NCBI RefSeq assembly: GCF_023330665.1
Contig: NZ_CP097127.1
Span: forward strand, 1,736,001 to 1,800,000
Direction of reading: 5' to 3'
DNA: 64,000 nt
Source: Conexibacter sp. S30A1
GTDB taxonomy: Bacteria; Actinomycetota; Thermoleophilia; Solirubrobacterales; Solirubrobacteraceae
In this document: positions 34,199-44,059 of the stretch, in pieces
How positions within the stretch are numbered: position 1 is the stretch's first letter
Layout of the letters: the number at the start of each line of letters is the position of its first letter
Program-made: the position numbers and the translations under genes
Notes under the pieces: model-generated
What the model was told of the DNA's origin: nothing
Databases searched by the model: none
What the model saw: only the letters and a program-made list of their open reading frames with translations

Positions 34199-34507
34199 TC
34201 AGGGGATGACAGGCCTGGCATCCACACTCATGATGTTTGAGAGCAGCTCACGATGATCTTGCGCATGGCCCCTCGCGGCGGCGACCGTGCTACGCCCGCC
34301 ACCCTCACGGCCGTCAGCCTGCGCGTACTCGCCATACCGCGTGATCAAGGTCGAGTCGTTGTGCAGCTGCGAGCAGTCAATCTGAAACTCGCCGATCGCG
34401 ACCAGCACCAGCTCCGCCAAAAGCGACACGCGATCGCAGTCAAACAGCTGATCCAGAGCCCGGCCGACACGATCATCTGAGAGCAGCACGAACTCCTCAG
34501 CGTCCAA
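34199..34507 (-). pseudogene. IS1634-family transposase remnant
   Basis: The 102-residue frame contains VLLSDDRVGRALDQLFDCDR, IDCSQLHNDSTLITRYGEY and ARGHAQDHRELLSN, which match the N-terminal part of IS1634-type transposases, including the first Asp of the DDE triad (HNDST). The preceding codons continue the homology briefly before a stop, and the C-terminal two thirds are missing. Non-functional. Confidence 0.75.
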
Positions 34508-34575
34508 GCCAAGCGCGGCCGGATCGTGGCCGGCATCAGCGCGCGCAGCGCTTGGGTTTCAAGTTCGAACCGTAG

Positions 34576-34974
34576 CTCCCTGGCAGACGACCACCATGCC
34601 CACGCGAGACCCCCAACACGACGATCACAGCGAGCAGCCACCACTCCGACGAGCACCAGCAGCCCCTCGAGCAAATCGTCGCCCAAGTCGCGACGCTCGG
34701 CTTCTGCCTACCCGGCTCGGCCGCCGAGCCCCACATCCGCTGCCCCAACGCCGGCTGCCACTGCCACGCCGGACCTACCCAACTGCACAGCCCCTACATC
34801 GCCTGGACGCAACGGAGCAACCAGAAGACCCTCGCCCGCAATCTCACCCCCAAGCGAGCCGGCCGCTACCGATCCTGGCTCGAGCACAACCACCGCCTGC
34901 ACGAGCTCAGCACAGAGTTCCAGCGCCGGTCCCTCCAAGCCGCCGCCGAAGCCAACGGATGGGGGGAGAAATAG
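34576..34974 (+). pseudogene. DUF6788-like gene without a start codon
   Basis: The frame from 34576 to the TAG at 34972-34974 has no ATG, GTG or TTG before the conserved part. It reads LEQIVAQVATLGFCLPGS, RCPNAGCHCHAG, SPYIAWTQRSN, and GRYRSWLEHNHRLHEL. The CXXXXCHC cluster and the YIAWT/RYRSWLE pattern resemble DUF6788 proteins, which commonly neighbour IS1634-type transposases. It is divergent from the transposase remnant and probably part of the same decayed element. Confidence 0.6.
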
Positions 34975-35022
34975 GAGACCGGACCTGCTGAAAGAGCGGC
35001 ATTCCGCTCTTGCGGGGCACAG

Positions 35023-35703
35023 TTACACCTGGTGATCCAACTCGACCGCAGGCAGGTCGCGCACCTCGTCCTTGCTGAGGCTGAGCTGGACGCCCGCCTT
35101 CACGCTGGTCACCGTGCCGATCGGAATCACGACGCGCTTCTTGCCCCACAGATGGCCCTCGTCGAGCAGGAAGTGCGTCACGTGGTGATCGCGGGGATCC
35201 ACCACCAGCCCCTGCACTCGCCCGATCTCTCCATCCTTCGCATGCACGTGCTCGCCACGGCGCACCTCCACCTCGCCGGCCGGGACACGGTCATCGGTGA
35301 CGGTGTGGGGGCCCATGCCGCCCATTCCCATGCCGCCCATGCCCATGCCCATGCCGCCCATGCCCATGCCCATGCCTCCGCCCAGGCCGTAGTACGGCCA
35401 GGAGAGCATCTGGTGCTGCTCATAGCCCCACTCGCCGCTGGCGCCCGGCAGGAAGTGGGTCTCCTCTGCGCTCTCCAGCGCGTCGAACTCCGACACCGTG
35501 CAGCTCAGCCGGATCTCGTTGGCCGCTGATTCGACGAGCTCGATCGGGACCAGATGCCCCGCGCTCTGGTGGTGTCGTGGCTCGACGACGATGTGCGTGA
35601 GCGCGCGGGCGACCGGATCAACGACCACTCGCCTGAGCGCGCCGCACTCGCCGTCTCGGCAGGTCACATCGCTGCCGATGATGAACTCCGGCCCGGCGCT
35701 CAT
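35023..35703 (-). CDS. Two-PRC-barrel protein with Met/Gly linker
   Basis: 226 residues from the ATG at 35703, which has GGGAG nine bases upstream. Residues 5-75 form one PRC-barrel-like domain (FIIGSDVTCRDGECGALRRVVV, THIVVEPR) and residues 145-220 a second (EVRRGEHVHAKDGEIGRVQGL, VTHFLLDEGHLWGKKRVVIPI). Between them lies a run of GMG/GMGMGG repeats of about 25 residues. No signal peptide is seen. Met-rich linkers can bind Cu(I) or Ag(I); together with the metal-type genes downstream this suggests, but does not prove, metal sensing or storage. Confidence 0.75.
   Translation of the reverse strand: MSAGPEFIIGSDVTCRDGECGALRRVVVDPVARALTHIVVEPRHHQSAGHLVPIELVESAANEIRLSCTVSEFDALESAEETHFLPGASGEWGYEQHQMLSWPYYGLGGGMGMGMGGMGMGMGGMGMGGMGPHTVTDDRVPAGEVEVRRGEHVHAKDGEIGRVQGLVVDPRDHHVTHFLLDEGHLWGKKRVVIPIGTVTSVKAGVQLSLSKDEVRDLPAVELDHQV
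35311..35385. repeat. gcccat-based minisatellite inside the PRC-barrel gene
   Basis: Repeated gcccatgcc/gcccat units on the plus strand encode alternating Gly and Met on the minus strand. Units are multiples of three, so length changes would keep the frame. Confidence 0.8.
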
Positions 35704-35974
35704 GAGGCCCGGCTCCCTGATGCCGTCATCCTGCGTCTCATCTGGGTCTCCCGTGGTTGATGATGGGTTGCCGTACGTGACCGCCTGCCGAGAGCGGGCC
35801 GCCAAACCTGTCGTGCGCCACCGTCCGCGACGAGGTCGAAGCGGGCTTGAGCGGTCGCGCATCGCTCAGAGGCAGAGATGGCGGGTTATCACCCGGTGGA
35901 TGATTCGCCACCTTGTCACCTGGGTATGTCCCCTACCCGGATAACGCTAGCGTCAATACCAAATCGGAGGACAC

Positions 35975-36406
35975 ATGGGTGTCGATGACCTGTTCAGTAC
36001 CGAGTCGGCGGTGGTGGCCGCGGCGACGGCGGCCGTGTTCTCGCCGCGCACTCGTGAAACCATGCGCCGCGGGATGGTGCTCGGGGTTGCCGGAGCGATG
36101 AAGGCGGGAGACGTTGCCACCGGAGCGGCGCGCGGCCTATCCCGTGGAGTCCGCGGCCAGGAGAGTTCCGGAGCGACCCGCTCCGGGTCGTCGAGTTCAG
36201 GGAGTGCTCGTTCGCAGGCGGCTGCGACGGATGGCGCCACCACGGATGGCGCCACCACCGGAGAAGGCGCCCGTGCCCGTACGCCCGCCCGGCACACGAA
36301 GGCGACGGGCGCGACCACCCCGCGTCCGCGGCGCGCCGCGACCACCGCCAGTCGCACAACGGCGCCTGCTGGCCGCAGCGAGTCCACCGCCGCGAGTGAA
36401 TCGTGA
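35975..36406 (+). CDS. Small protein upstream of the CtpI-like ATPase, Ala/Thr-rich tail
   Basis: 143 residues with GGAGG just before the ATG. Residues 8-45 contain a moderately hydrophobic helix pair (STESAVVAAATAAVFS, RGMVLGVAGAMKAGDVATGAA); the rest is a low-complexity Ser/Thr/Ala/Arg tail. I recognise no family. Its stop overlaps the next gene (GTGA), and that gene ends 13 bases before the ATPase start, so the three form one transcript. An accessory role for the ATPase, as DUF1490/PacL proteins have for mycobacterial P-ATPases, is an analogy only. Confidence 0.65.
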   Translation: MGVDDLFSTESAVVAAATAAVFSPRTRETMRRGMVLGVAGAMKAGDVATGAARGLSRGVRGQESSGATRSGSSSSGSARSQAAATDGATTDGATTGEGARARTPARHTKATGATTPRPRRAATTASRTTAPAGRSESTAASES

Positions 36407-36597
36407 CCTCGGCCACGGACCGCGCAGCGCAGCGCAGTGCTGAGGAGCGCGCAGAGGAACTCGTCGGACGCCTAGCCGAGGATGTGACGCGCGTCGCCCA
36501 GCGGTTGTTCTGGCGTGCGCGCGAGGAGGCCGAGGACATACTCGCCGAGGCGCGCGAGATACACGACCGCTCGCGTCCGAGCTCGCCCGAGCGCTAG
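36403..36597 (+). CDS. 64-residue helical protein upstream of the CtpI-like ATPase
   Basis: From a GTG overlapping the preceding stop. The sequence is one long charged amphipathic helix: AEERAEELVGRLAEDVTRVAQ and then REEAEDILAEAREIHD. No membrane segment or metal motif. Unknown family; the strict operon position suggests an assembly or regulatory partner of the ATPase. Confidence 0.65.
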   Translation: MTSATDRAAQRSAEERAEELVGRLAEDVTRVAQRLFWRAREEAEDILAEAREIHDRSRPSSPER

Positions 36598-36610
36598 ACC
36601 TGGCGACGAC

Positions 36611-39600
36611 GTGTCCAGCGCGGCCACCGTCTCTGACGCGGCCCGGCCGCGGGTCGTGCGCTCGAGCACCGGGCGCCTCCGCGTGCATCTCCCAGCCCTC
36701 GGTGGCGTCGATGGCACGGAGCTGGAGCACCGTCTGAGGAACGTCGTGGGAGTTTCGGCGGTCAGCGTCCGCGCCAGCACCGCCAACGTCCTGATCGAGT
36801 ACGACGAGCAGCGGACGAGCACGACGCGCCTGCTCGGGTGCCTGGCCGAGTCGGTCGCTGCGGCGAGGGATGCGTCCACAGGGTCCGGACGGGCTGGGCG
36901 CGGCGATGGGCTGGTGCGCGCGTCCCGGCCCACTCGCACGGCTGAGCCTGGCATTCTGCGTCCGGCCGGTGTGGGCATATCTGCGGCTGGGGTGATGCTC
37001 GAGCGGGCGGGCAGCTCTGGCCGGGCTCGGATCGCCGTGCCGGGCATTGATCGAGATCCCCGCCTCGCTCGGCGGGTGGTCGCACTGCTGGAGGCCAGGC
37101 CGGAGGTGGCGCGGGCCACGGCGAGCGCCACCACGGGCAGAGTGCTCGTGGAGTTCTCTCAGCGGGTCACGTCGCTGCAGAGCCTGCTGGCCGACCTGTC
37201 CAGCAGCGTCGAGCTTCCCGACTCACCCGGCCAGGACGTTCCGAGCCATCCGCTGGATCCCGCTCCATTGATCCAGAGCGGGGCCCGTCTGCTCGGAGCC
37301 TCCGCGGGACTGGCTTTCCTGGCCGCCACGCGAGCATTGGGCGCGTCACCGTCGTCGGCCGGCGCGGCCGCGCCGGCCACGGTCGCCGGTGCGATCGGTC
37401 TGGTGGACGGGATCCCCGCGGTTCGTGATCGCCTCCGCCACGGCCTTGGTCGCGAGCGCAGCCAGCTGCTGTTGGGCGGCGGGGCGGTGCTGTCGCTCAC
37501 GGTCTCCGGATCGCCACTGGGTCTGTTGGTGGCCGGCGCCGGCGCGCTGCGGTTGTTCACCGAAACCCGTCAGCGACGCGATGCCTGGCGGCAGTACGAG
37601 GGTCGCCTGGAAAGTGTTCCCTCGGCACAGCCAGGGGCCGTCGTGCGGCTGGAGGCCGGAACTCGCATTCCCCTGCCAGCGCGCGTGATCGAGGGAAGCG
37701 GCGTGGTCATCGGCAACGATGGCCTGGCGGACTGCGCCGCCCCCGGCGCCCGCCTGTCAGCTGGCGCCACCGTCCTGCACGGACCCCTGGTCGTGGAGCT
37801 GCAGGTCACCGACGGCTTCGAGGGCCACCCGCGCCCGGTGCCGACGCCGCGCGACGCCGCGCAACGCTACGCGGCGCTGCTCGGCCCGGTCTCGCTGGCC
37901 TACGCCGTCCTCTACGCCGGACGCTGGCGTTCGCTCGCCGCCGCATTCACCGGTCTGCTGCTGGTCAACCCGCGCGCCGCCGTGATCGGCTCGGATGCGG
38001 CCGACATGGGCGCCAGCGCACGCGTGCTGAGGGCGGGCGTGACGGTCGTCGGCTCGCGCCCGGAGCGGACGCTGCGGCGCCCCGACGTGCTGCTGATCGC
38101 TCGCCCACGGGCGTTGACCGACGGACTCGAACAGGTCCGGATCCTGCCCCGCGCAGGCCAGGACCGCGCGGAGCTGAGCGAGCTGACCGCCGCGATGATG
38201 AACGCGGCCGGCTCGCCGTGGGGAACGACCCTGCCCGCGGCGCGCAGCCAGCATGCCGATAGTGCCTCCTTCGACGGCAGGGCCATCACCGCGGTCGTCG
38301 GCGGTCGCCGCCTGCGCCTGGAGCCGGTGGACGGCGGTGGCGAGCTCTCTCCGGAACTGCGCCGCGCGGTGGATGCCGGCGAGCAGGCGCTCGCGCTCAA
38401 CGATGAAGATGGAGTCCCGCTCGCTCACCTGTGCCTGCGCCCACGGCTGGCCAGCGGCGTCGATGTGCTCGTGCGCTCCGCCTCCCGCCACGGTGTCAGG
38501 CTGATCATGCTCGAGGGCGATGACCGTCGTGCCTCGCGGGCGGTCAGTCGCCGCTGCGGCATCGAGCTCGCGATCGAGGCCGACCTCGTGGAGCTCGTGC
38601 GCGAGCACCAGCGTCACGGTTCGCTCGTCGCCGTGCTCTCCGACAGCGCCCGGGCGGCCGAGGCCTTTGAGGCGTGTGATCTGGCCATCGCTCTGAGTTC
38701 CGGGCGCAGCTCGCACTTCCAGGCCAGGGCCGACTATCTGGCCCCCGGTCTGCAGGCCGTGGGCGCGATCATCGAGGCCGGCGCGCGCCGTGAGCGCGTC
38801 GTGGCTAATGCCGTCGGATGCTCGGTCTTGACCAACGTCGCCGGCGCCGCCTGGGGCCTGAGCGGTCCGGTGGGCGTGCAGCGCGCCTCGCATGCCACCT
38901 ACATCGGCGCCCTCGCGGCGCTGGGCCTGGGTTGGCAGCGCCTGCGTGGCGGCCACCGCTCGCGCTCGGTCATCAGCCGGCTCACCGACCCCAGGCCCGA
39001 ACGCTGGGGCGCGCGCTCGGTTGAGGAGGTGCTGGCTGCGCTGGACAGCGGGCCGGAGGGCCTGAGCGAGGAGAGCGCCATGGCGCGCCAGCGGCGGCGC
39101 TCCGCCCGCCGGCGCCCCAACGCCTTCCTGGCCGCGATGGGCGAGCAGCTGGAATCGCCGCTGGTCGCGTTGCTCGGCGCCGGAGCCGGGCTCTCGCTGG
39201 TGCTCGGGGAGCTGGCTGACGTGGTAATCATCGGCTCGGTGATCGTGGTCAATGCCGCGGTCGGCGCCTGGCAGGAGCGCCAGGCCGGTCAGGCGGCGCA
39301 GGCGCTCGAGCGCTTCGGAGCGAGTTCGGCGCGAGTCCTGCGCGACGGCGAGCCCCGCGAGGTGGCTGCCGAGGAGGTCGTCCCCGGCGATCTGCTCCTG
39401 CTGCACAGCGGCGACCGGGTGATCGCGGACGCCCGCCTGCTCTGCGCCGAATCGCTCGAACTCGACGAGTCGGCCCTGACCGGTGAGTCGCTGCCGGTGT
39501 CCAAGGCGCCCGACGCCGAACGCGAAGCCGATCGCATCGTGCTGGAGGGCTCAGATGTGACGGTGGGAACGGCCACCGCCGTCGTGGTTGCCGTGGGGGA

Positions 39601-41495
39601 CCGGACCCGGCTGGGAGCCACCGCGGCGGCCCTGAGCGTGCAGGAGACGCGGGCCACGCCGCTGGGAGAGAGGCTCGAGGTGCTCTTCCGCCAGGGGATC
39701 CCTGTGATCGCCGCCGGGGGCCTGCTCGTGACGCTCGCCGGTATCGCCTGGGGTGGAGCGCCGCTCACCCAGCTGGCGGTCGGCGCCAGCGTGGCCGTGG
39801 CCGCCGTTCCCGAGGGGCTGCCGCTGCTGGCCGGGGTGGCCGAGGCATCGGTGGCCCGTCGTTTGGCCACCCGCAACGCGTTCGTGCGCAGGCTGGCATC
39901 CGTGGAGAGCCTGGGGCGCGTGGACATCGTCTGCGTGGACAAGACGGGCACGCTGACCCGCGGGAAGCTCGAAGTCACCATGGTCGATGATCTCCAGGGC
40001 ACCCATCCCGTGGAGAACGCGGCGCGGCCCGGTGCCGCCCGCGAGGTGCTGCGCTGCGCTGGCCAGCCCTCCCTTCGCGGAGCTTGAACGGCTGGCCCAC
40101 GCCACCGACCGCGCGGTGCTGCGCGCCGCGGGCGGGGTCGGCTTGGACGACGAACCGGCGGGCGAGCGTCGGGCCGAGGCCCCATTTGACCCGGTGCGCG
40201 CCCTGCACGCCACCGCGGTGGGCGAGCGGGTCTGCGTGAAGGGCGCCGCCGAGGTCATCGTGCCGCGCTGCACGAGTCTGCTCTCCGGCCAGGGTCAGTC
40301 TCATCCGCTGAACCAGAGCGAGCGCGAGCGGTTGCTGGAGCGAGCCGAGGAGATGGCGGCGCAGGGTCTGCGCGTCCTTTTCGTGGCCGAGGGAGACGCG
40401 GGGACATCCGTGGATGACCCGCGCGGGCTCACCGCGCGCGGCCTGATCGGCATCAGCGACCCGCCGCGTGCGGGTGTAGCTGAAGCATTGGCGCGCTGTC
40501 GCGAGGCGGGCATCCGCGTGATCATGCTGACCGGAGACCATCCGGCCACCGCGCGTCGCATCGCCCAGGAGCTCAACCTGATCGACGACCGCGAGCAGAA
40601 CGTCGTGCTCACCGGCGAGCGCCTCGAGCACGCCGGTGACGAGGAGCTCGGCGAGCTGCTGCGCCACACCGCAGTGGTCGCGCGCATCACCCCGATTGAC
40701 AAGCTGCGCATCGTCGAGACGCTACGCGGTGCCGGGCACACGGTGGCGATGACCGGCGACGGTGTCAATGACGCCCCGGCCCTGCGGCTGGCCGACGTGG
40801 GCGTGGCGATGGGTGCCGACGGAACCGAGGTCGCCCGCCAGGCCGCTGACCTGGTCCTGGGTGACGATCGCTTCGAGACGCTGACCGAGGCGCTGCTCGA
40901 GGGACGATCACTGTGGCAGAACCTGCATCGCGCCCTGGGGCTGCTGCTCGGCGGCAACCTCGGGGAGATCGGCATGATCGCCGGGGCGACGCTCTTCGGA
41001 CGCGGAGCGCTGCTCGGGACCCGCCAGATCCTGGCCATCAACCTCGTGACAGACGTCCTCCCAGCTGTGGCCGTCGCCGTCCAGGCCCCGCGCGAGCGGG
41101 AGCTGAGCGGGCTGGCGCTGCAGAACGGCCGCTCCTTTGACGCGGAACTGCGCGGGGACATCATCCGCCATGGTCTCGCCACTGCAGTCCCGGCACTTGG
41201 CGCGGTGCTTCTGGCACCGCTGCTCTCCGCGCAGGCGCCCGTGGTGGCCTTCGGCGCGATCGTGACCACGCAGCTTGCCCAGACGCTGCAGCTGGGCTCG
41301 CGCGAGCGCGGCTATGCCCCGTCCGTGACGCGCGCCGTCGGCGCGACCACGGGAGTCCTTGTTGGCGCCCTGACCTTCGGACCGTTGCGCCGCTTCCTTG
41401 CGCTGCCCGCACCGAATGCTGGCTCGCTCGCGCTCATCGCCGCCAGCGGCCCGGCGTCCGCGCTCACCGCCCGCGCTCCGCGTCCGGGTCAGTAG
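36611..41495 (+). pseudogene. CtpI/CtpH-like double P-type ATPase, frameshifted at about 40,050
   Basis: Two frames cover one protein: GTG 36611 to TGA 40087 (1,158 residues), then continuous homology in the +1 frame to 41495. Together they give about 1,630 codons, the length of mycobacterial CtpI/CtpH. Order: two HMA-like domains (residues 15-75 and 135-195), a degenerate first P-ATPase half without DKTGT, then a complete second one with LDESALTGES, DKTGTLTR (first frame), and KGAAEVIVP, MLTGDHPATARRIA and MTGDGVNDAPAL (second frame). The break falls in a GCTGC repeat; adding one unit restores EVLRCAALASPPF. As assembled the first product lacks nucleotide-binding and distal membrane parts. 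Confidence 0.85.
40048..40062. repeat. GCTGC pentanucleotide repeat at the frameshift
   Basis: GCTGC, GCTGC, GCTGG in tandem. Loss of one 5-base unit from an ancestral three plus one explains the frame change exactly. Confidence 0.75.
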
Positions 41496-41949
41496 AGGCC
41501 ATCGCCCGGGCGTAGCGTACCGTTCGGACGGTGTCATAGCCGTCCGCGTCGAAGCCCCGGTCGGTGAGTGCACGCAGGATAGCGCGGCAGCTGGGGAGCG
41601 CTCCCCGCTCGATGTGCCGACTGGCGGTCCGCAGCTCCGAGTCGGTGATGAGGGCGACGAGCCCGGGCCTCGGCGCGCGCCCCGTCACGCTGCTGGGCGC
41701 CAGCAGAGCGGCGTCGTCGGTGATCACCGCGCGTCCGTTCACGCGGAACGTATCGCTGACGCCGGGGATCAGGAACAGCAGCGCGACGCGTGGATCCATC
41801 AGCAGGTTGCGCACCGCATCGGCGATCCGGTTGGCGGGCCGGTCGGGGATCAGCAGCGTCTGCTCGTCAAGCACCCGCAAGAAGCCGGCCGGGCCTCCAC
41901 GCGGCGAGACGTTGATGCCGGCTCCGGGCGCAGCGGTCGCCACGCACAT
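41464..41949 (-). CDS. PPOX-type FMN-binding protein, possibly N-terminally truncated
   Basis: 161 residues from the ATG at 41949. GINVSPRGGPAGFLRVLDEQ, LLIPDRPANRIADAVRNLL, VALLFLIPGVSDTFRVNG and ARAVITDD-like wording identify the pyridoxamine-phosphate-oxidase-like flavin-binding family (MSMEG_1061 type). Relatives have about 30 more residues at the N-terminus; the frame continues upstream (LSSIARLLF) but has no start codon. Its last 32 bases overlap the end of the convergent ATPase gene. Probably a flavin or F420-dependent reductase of unknown substrate. Confidence 0.75.
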   Translation of the reverse strand: MCVATAAPGAGINVSPRGGPAGFLRVLDEQTLLIPDRPANRIADAVRNLLMDPRVALLFLIPGVSDTFRVNGRAVITDDAALLAPSSVTGRAPRPGLVALITDSELRTASRHIERGALPSCRAILRALTDRGFDADGYDTVRTVRYARAMASTDPDAERGR

Positions 41950-42001
41950 GAACAGGAGGCGCGCGATTGATGAGAGCGGCAGCTTGCAGTGGCCCCGCCG
42001 T

Positions 42002-42318
42002 TCTCCCTTGTTCCTTCCCACCGATAAAGGTGCGCGGTCGCAGATCGCCGAAGCGTTGGCGGGGCATATCGGATCGCAGCCGGCGATCCCCGTGGCATCG
42101 GCAGCCACCCCAGGGCCTTGTACAGGCAGGCGATGCGCACGCCGGCTGATCCCGGGACCGCCATCGCCGGTGCTTGCGTGAACCCGCTCGATGAGTTGAC
42201 CGCAACCCGCTCCCGCCACGTGATCACGCTTTGCGACAGTGTTGGTGAGATGCGGATCCGAGATCTCCTGGCGAGCGTCGCTGGCCGGCTCGCACACAAC
42301 CGGGCGGGGGCCGCATGA
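42002..42318 (+). pseudogene. Arsenate-reductase / LMW-phosphatase-like remnant
   Basis: In one frame the DNA reads PLFLPTDKGARSQIAEALAGHIG, and after a frameshift near 42,110 another frame reads ALYRQAMRTPADPGTAIAG and NPLDELTATRSRHVITLCD. Functional relatives read LFLCTGNSARSQIAEAL and VITLCD, so the catalytic Cys of the P-loop is now Pro and the body is frameshifted. Its stop overlaps the chrA ATG (ATGA), which shows the two were once coupled. This is by-eye family matching of short motifs. Confidence 0.6.
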
Positions 42319-43505
42319 CCGGCAACGCAGATGGCGAGCAGCCGCCGCGGAGGCGCGTCTCGTTGGCGGTTGTCGCCCGCGAGTGGACCAGGATCGGATT
42401 GACCGGGTTCGGTGGTCCACCGGCCCACATCGCCCTGCTGCGTCAGCTGGTCGTCGACCGAGAGGAGTGGATGGACGCGCGTGAGTTCCAGGACGCCAAC
42501 GCCGCGTGCGGGCTGCTGCCCGGGCCGGCATCAACGCAAATGGCGATTTTCACCGCCTATCGCGTGGCTGGCCCTGCCGGCGCGATCGTCGGCGGGCTCG
42601 GATTCATCGTGCCAGCAGTGGTGCTCGTGCTCGTGCTATCGCTGCTGTTCCTCTCCCACAGCGCGCCGCTGTTGGTCAGGGGCGCCGGTGCCGGGGCAGG
42701 TGCAGCCGTGGCCGCGGTAGCCGCGCACGCCGCCCGCGGGCTGATACCGCCAAGTCTCGCGGCCGTCCATGGCAACCGCGCCCGCACGCTGCGCTGGATC
42801 GCCTACGTCATCCTCGGCGTAGCAGCGGCGGCGCTGATCGGGGCGTATCTGGTGATCGTGCTGCTCGCCTGCGGCGCCGTCGAGCTCGTGATCCAACGAT
42901 CCCCGTCCGCAGGCGGTTCGCTGAACTCGCTCGGAGCGTTGCTCCTACTGCCCGCGGCAGTGACGGTCGGCGGCTTCGGCGCCGTCGCCTGGACAGCACT
43001 CAAGGTCGGCGCGCTCTCCTTCGGCGGCGGGTTCGTGATCGTCCCGTTGATGCACGGCGACGCCGTGCACACCTACCACTGGATGAGCAACAGCCGCTTC
43101 CTCGACGCCGTGGCGCTCGGACAGGTCACCCCGGGCCCAGTTGTCGCCACAGTCGCCGCCGTCGGCTACGCGGCTCATGGACTCGCAGGCGGGATCCTGG
43201 CCGCCGCGGTCGCCTTCGCACCCTCCTTCGCGTTCATTCTGCTCGGCGGCCCCCAGTTCGAGCGGCTACGCGGCAACCGGAACGCGCGCGCATTCCTCGA
43301 CGGTGCCGGCCCGGCCGCAATCGGCGCGATCCTGGGCGCGGGAGTCCAGCTCGCGCTGGCGCTGCAAGAGCCGTGGCAGTTCGTGATCCTCGCGGCCGCC
43401 GCGGTAGCGCTGCTGCTACTCAGGCGAGGTGTCGTCGAAGTCCTGCTCGCCTCCGGGGCCATCGGTGCGGTGATCGCGCTCGTCGGCGGCGCGCTGCCGC
43501 ACTGA
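42315..43505 (+). CDS. chrA: Chromate transporter, ChrA family
   Basis: 396 residues, about 10-12 membrane helices, two homologous halves. The first half opens with GLTGFGGPPAHIALLRQ and EFQDANAACGLLPGPASTQMA; the second with KVGALSFGGGFVIVPLM and FLDAVALGQVTPGPVV. These are the family's paired motifs. ChrA exports chromate, giving resistance, though family members also carry sulfate. The start ATG overlaps the decayed reductase-like gene upstream. Confidence 0.93.
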   Translation: MTGNADGEQPPRRRVSLAVVAREWTRIGLTGFGGPPAHIALLRQLVVDREEWMDAREFQDANAACGLLPGPASTQMAIFTAYRVAGPAGAIVGGLGFIVPAVVLVLVLSLLFLSHSAPLLVRGAGAGAGAAVAAVAAHAARGLIPPSLAAVHGNRARTLRWIAYVILGVAAAALIGAYLVIVLLACGAVELVIQRSPSAGGSLNSLGALLLLPAAVTVGGFGAVAWTALKVGALSFGGGFVIVPLMHGDAVHTYHWMSNSRFLDAVALGQVTPGPVVATVAAVGYAAHGLAGGILAAAVAFAPSFAFILLGGPQFERLRGNRNARAFLDGAGPAAIGAILGAGVQLALALQEPWQFVILAAAAVALLLLRRGVVEVLLASGAIGAVIALVGGALPH

Positions 43506-43720
43506 TACCGGGCGCCCCTGGAGGCGGAGGCGAGCGAAGACCGAGCAGACACCCGACCACATGGCATGCAACGTCAACGTGCCGGAGTGCTGAGCGGGCA
43601 GCTCAGACCATCGTCCCGGCCTGACCTTTACATGGCCGCCACCAGCGAGCCCGGGAGCGTGCTCACAACATCGCCGCAAGCCAGCTGACATTGCGACACC
43701 GTCCGGGCTCGGAGGTTGCA

Positions 43721-44029
43721 ATGCGCGACAAGAGACGCAGGCGGGCAGCAGCCCAGGCTGAGAAGCAGCGGCGGTATCAGCATCTGGTTGCACGGAGTGT
43801 CGACAGCGCCGAGGCGTGCCCGCTGGCTGGGATCAGCCGTAACAACAAACGTGTGCCCACGTTTTTCGAGCCCTCAAGAACACGATCCCAGTGTCTGCAA
43901 GCGATTCGCACCAAAAACCCACCGTGGATACCCACCAACTTCGGAACCCGGGTGAACCACATGGTCGCGATCGTGACGGCGCTGCGAGACCCCAGCGCCG
44001 TCACTATCGACGTCTACGAGGTGATCTGA
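43721..44029 (+). pseudogene. IS30-like transposase N-terminal fragment
   Basis: From an ATG with GGAGG upstream, residues 1-45 read MRDKRRRRAAAQAEKQRRYQ and LVARSVDSAEACPLAGISR, the helix-turn-helix N-terminus of IS30-family transposases (normally GVSNAEACRIVGVNRKTGxRW). The following 55 residues are unrelated and the DDE domain is absent. A truncated insertion-sequence relic, possibly still translated. Confidence 0.55.
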
Positions 44030-44059
44030 CGAGACGCGGATCGTGCCCGAAGAGGGCTT

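Noticed and set aside
37757-39406. Minus-strand frame of 549 codons
   Set aside because: Antisense of the P-type ATPase; low-complexity composition typical of GC-rich shadows.
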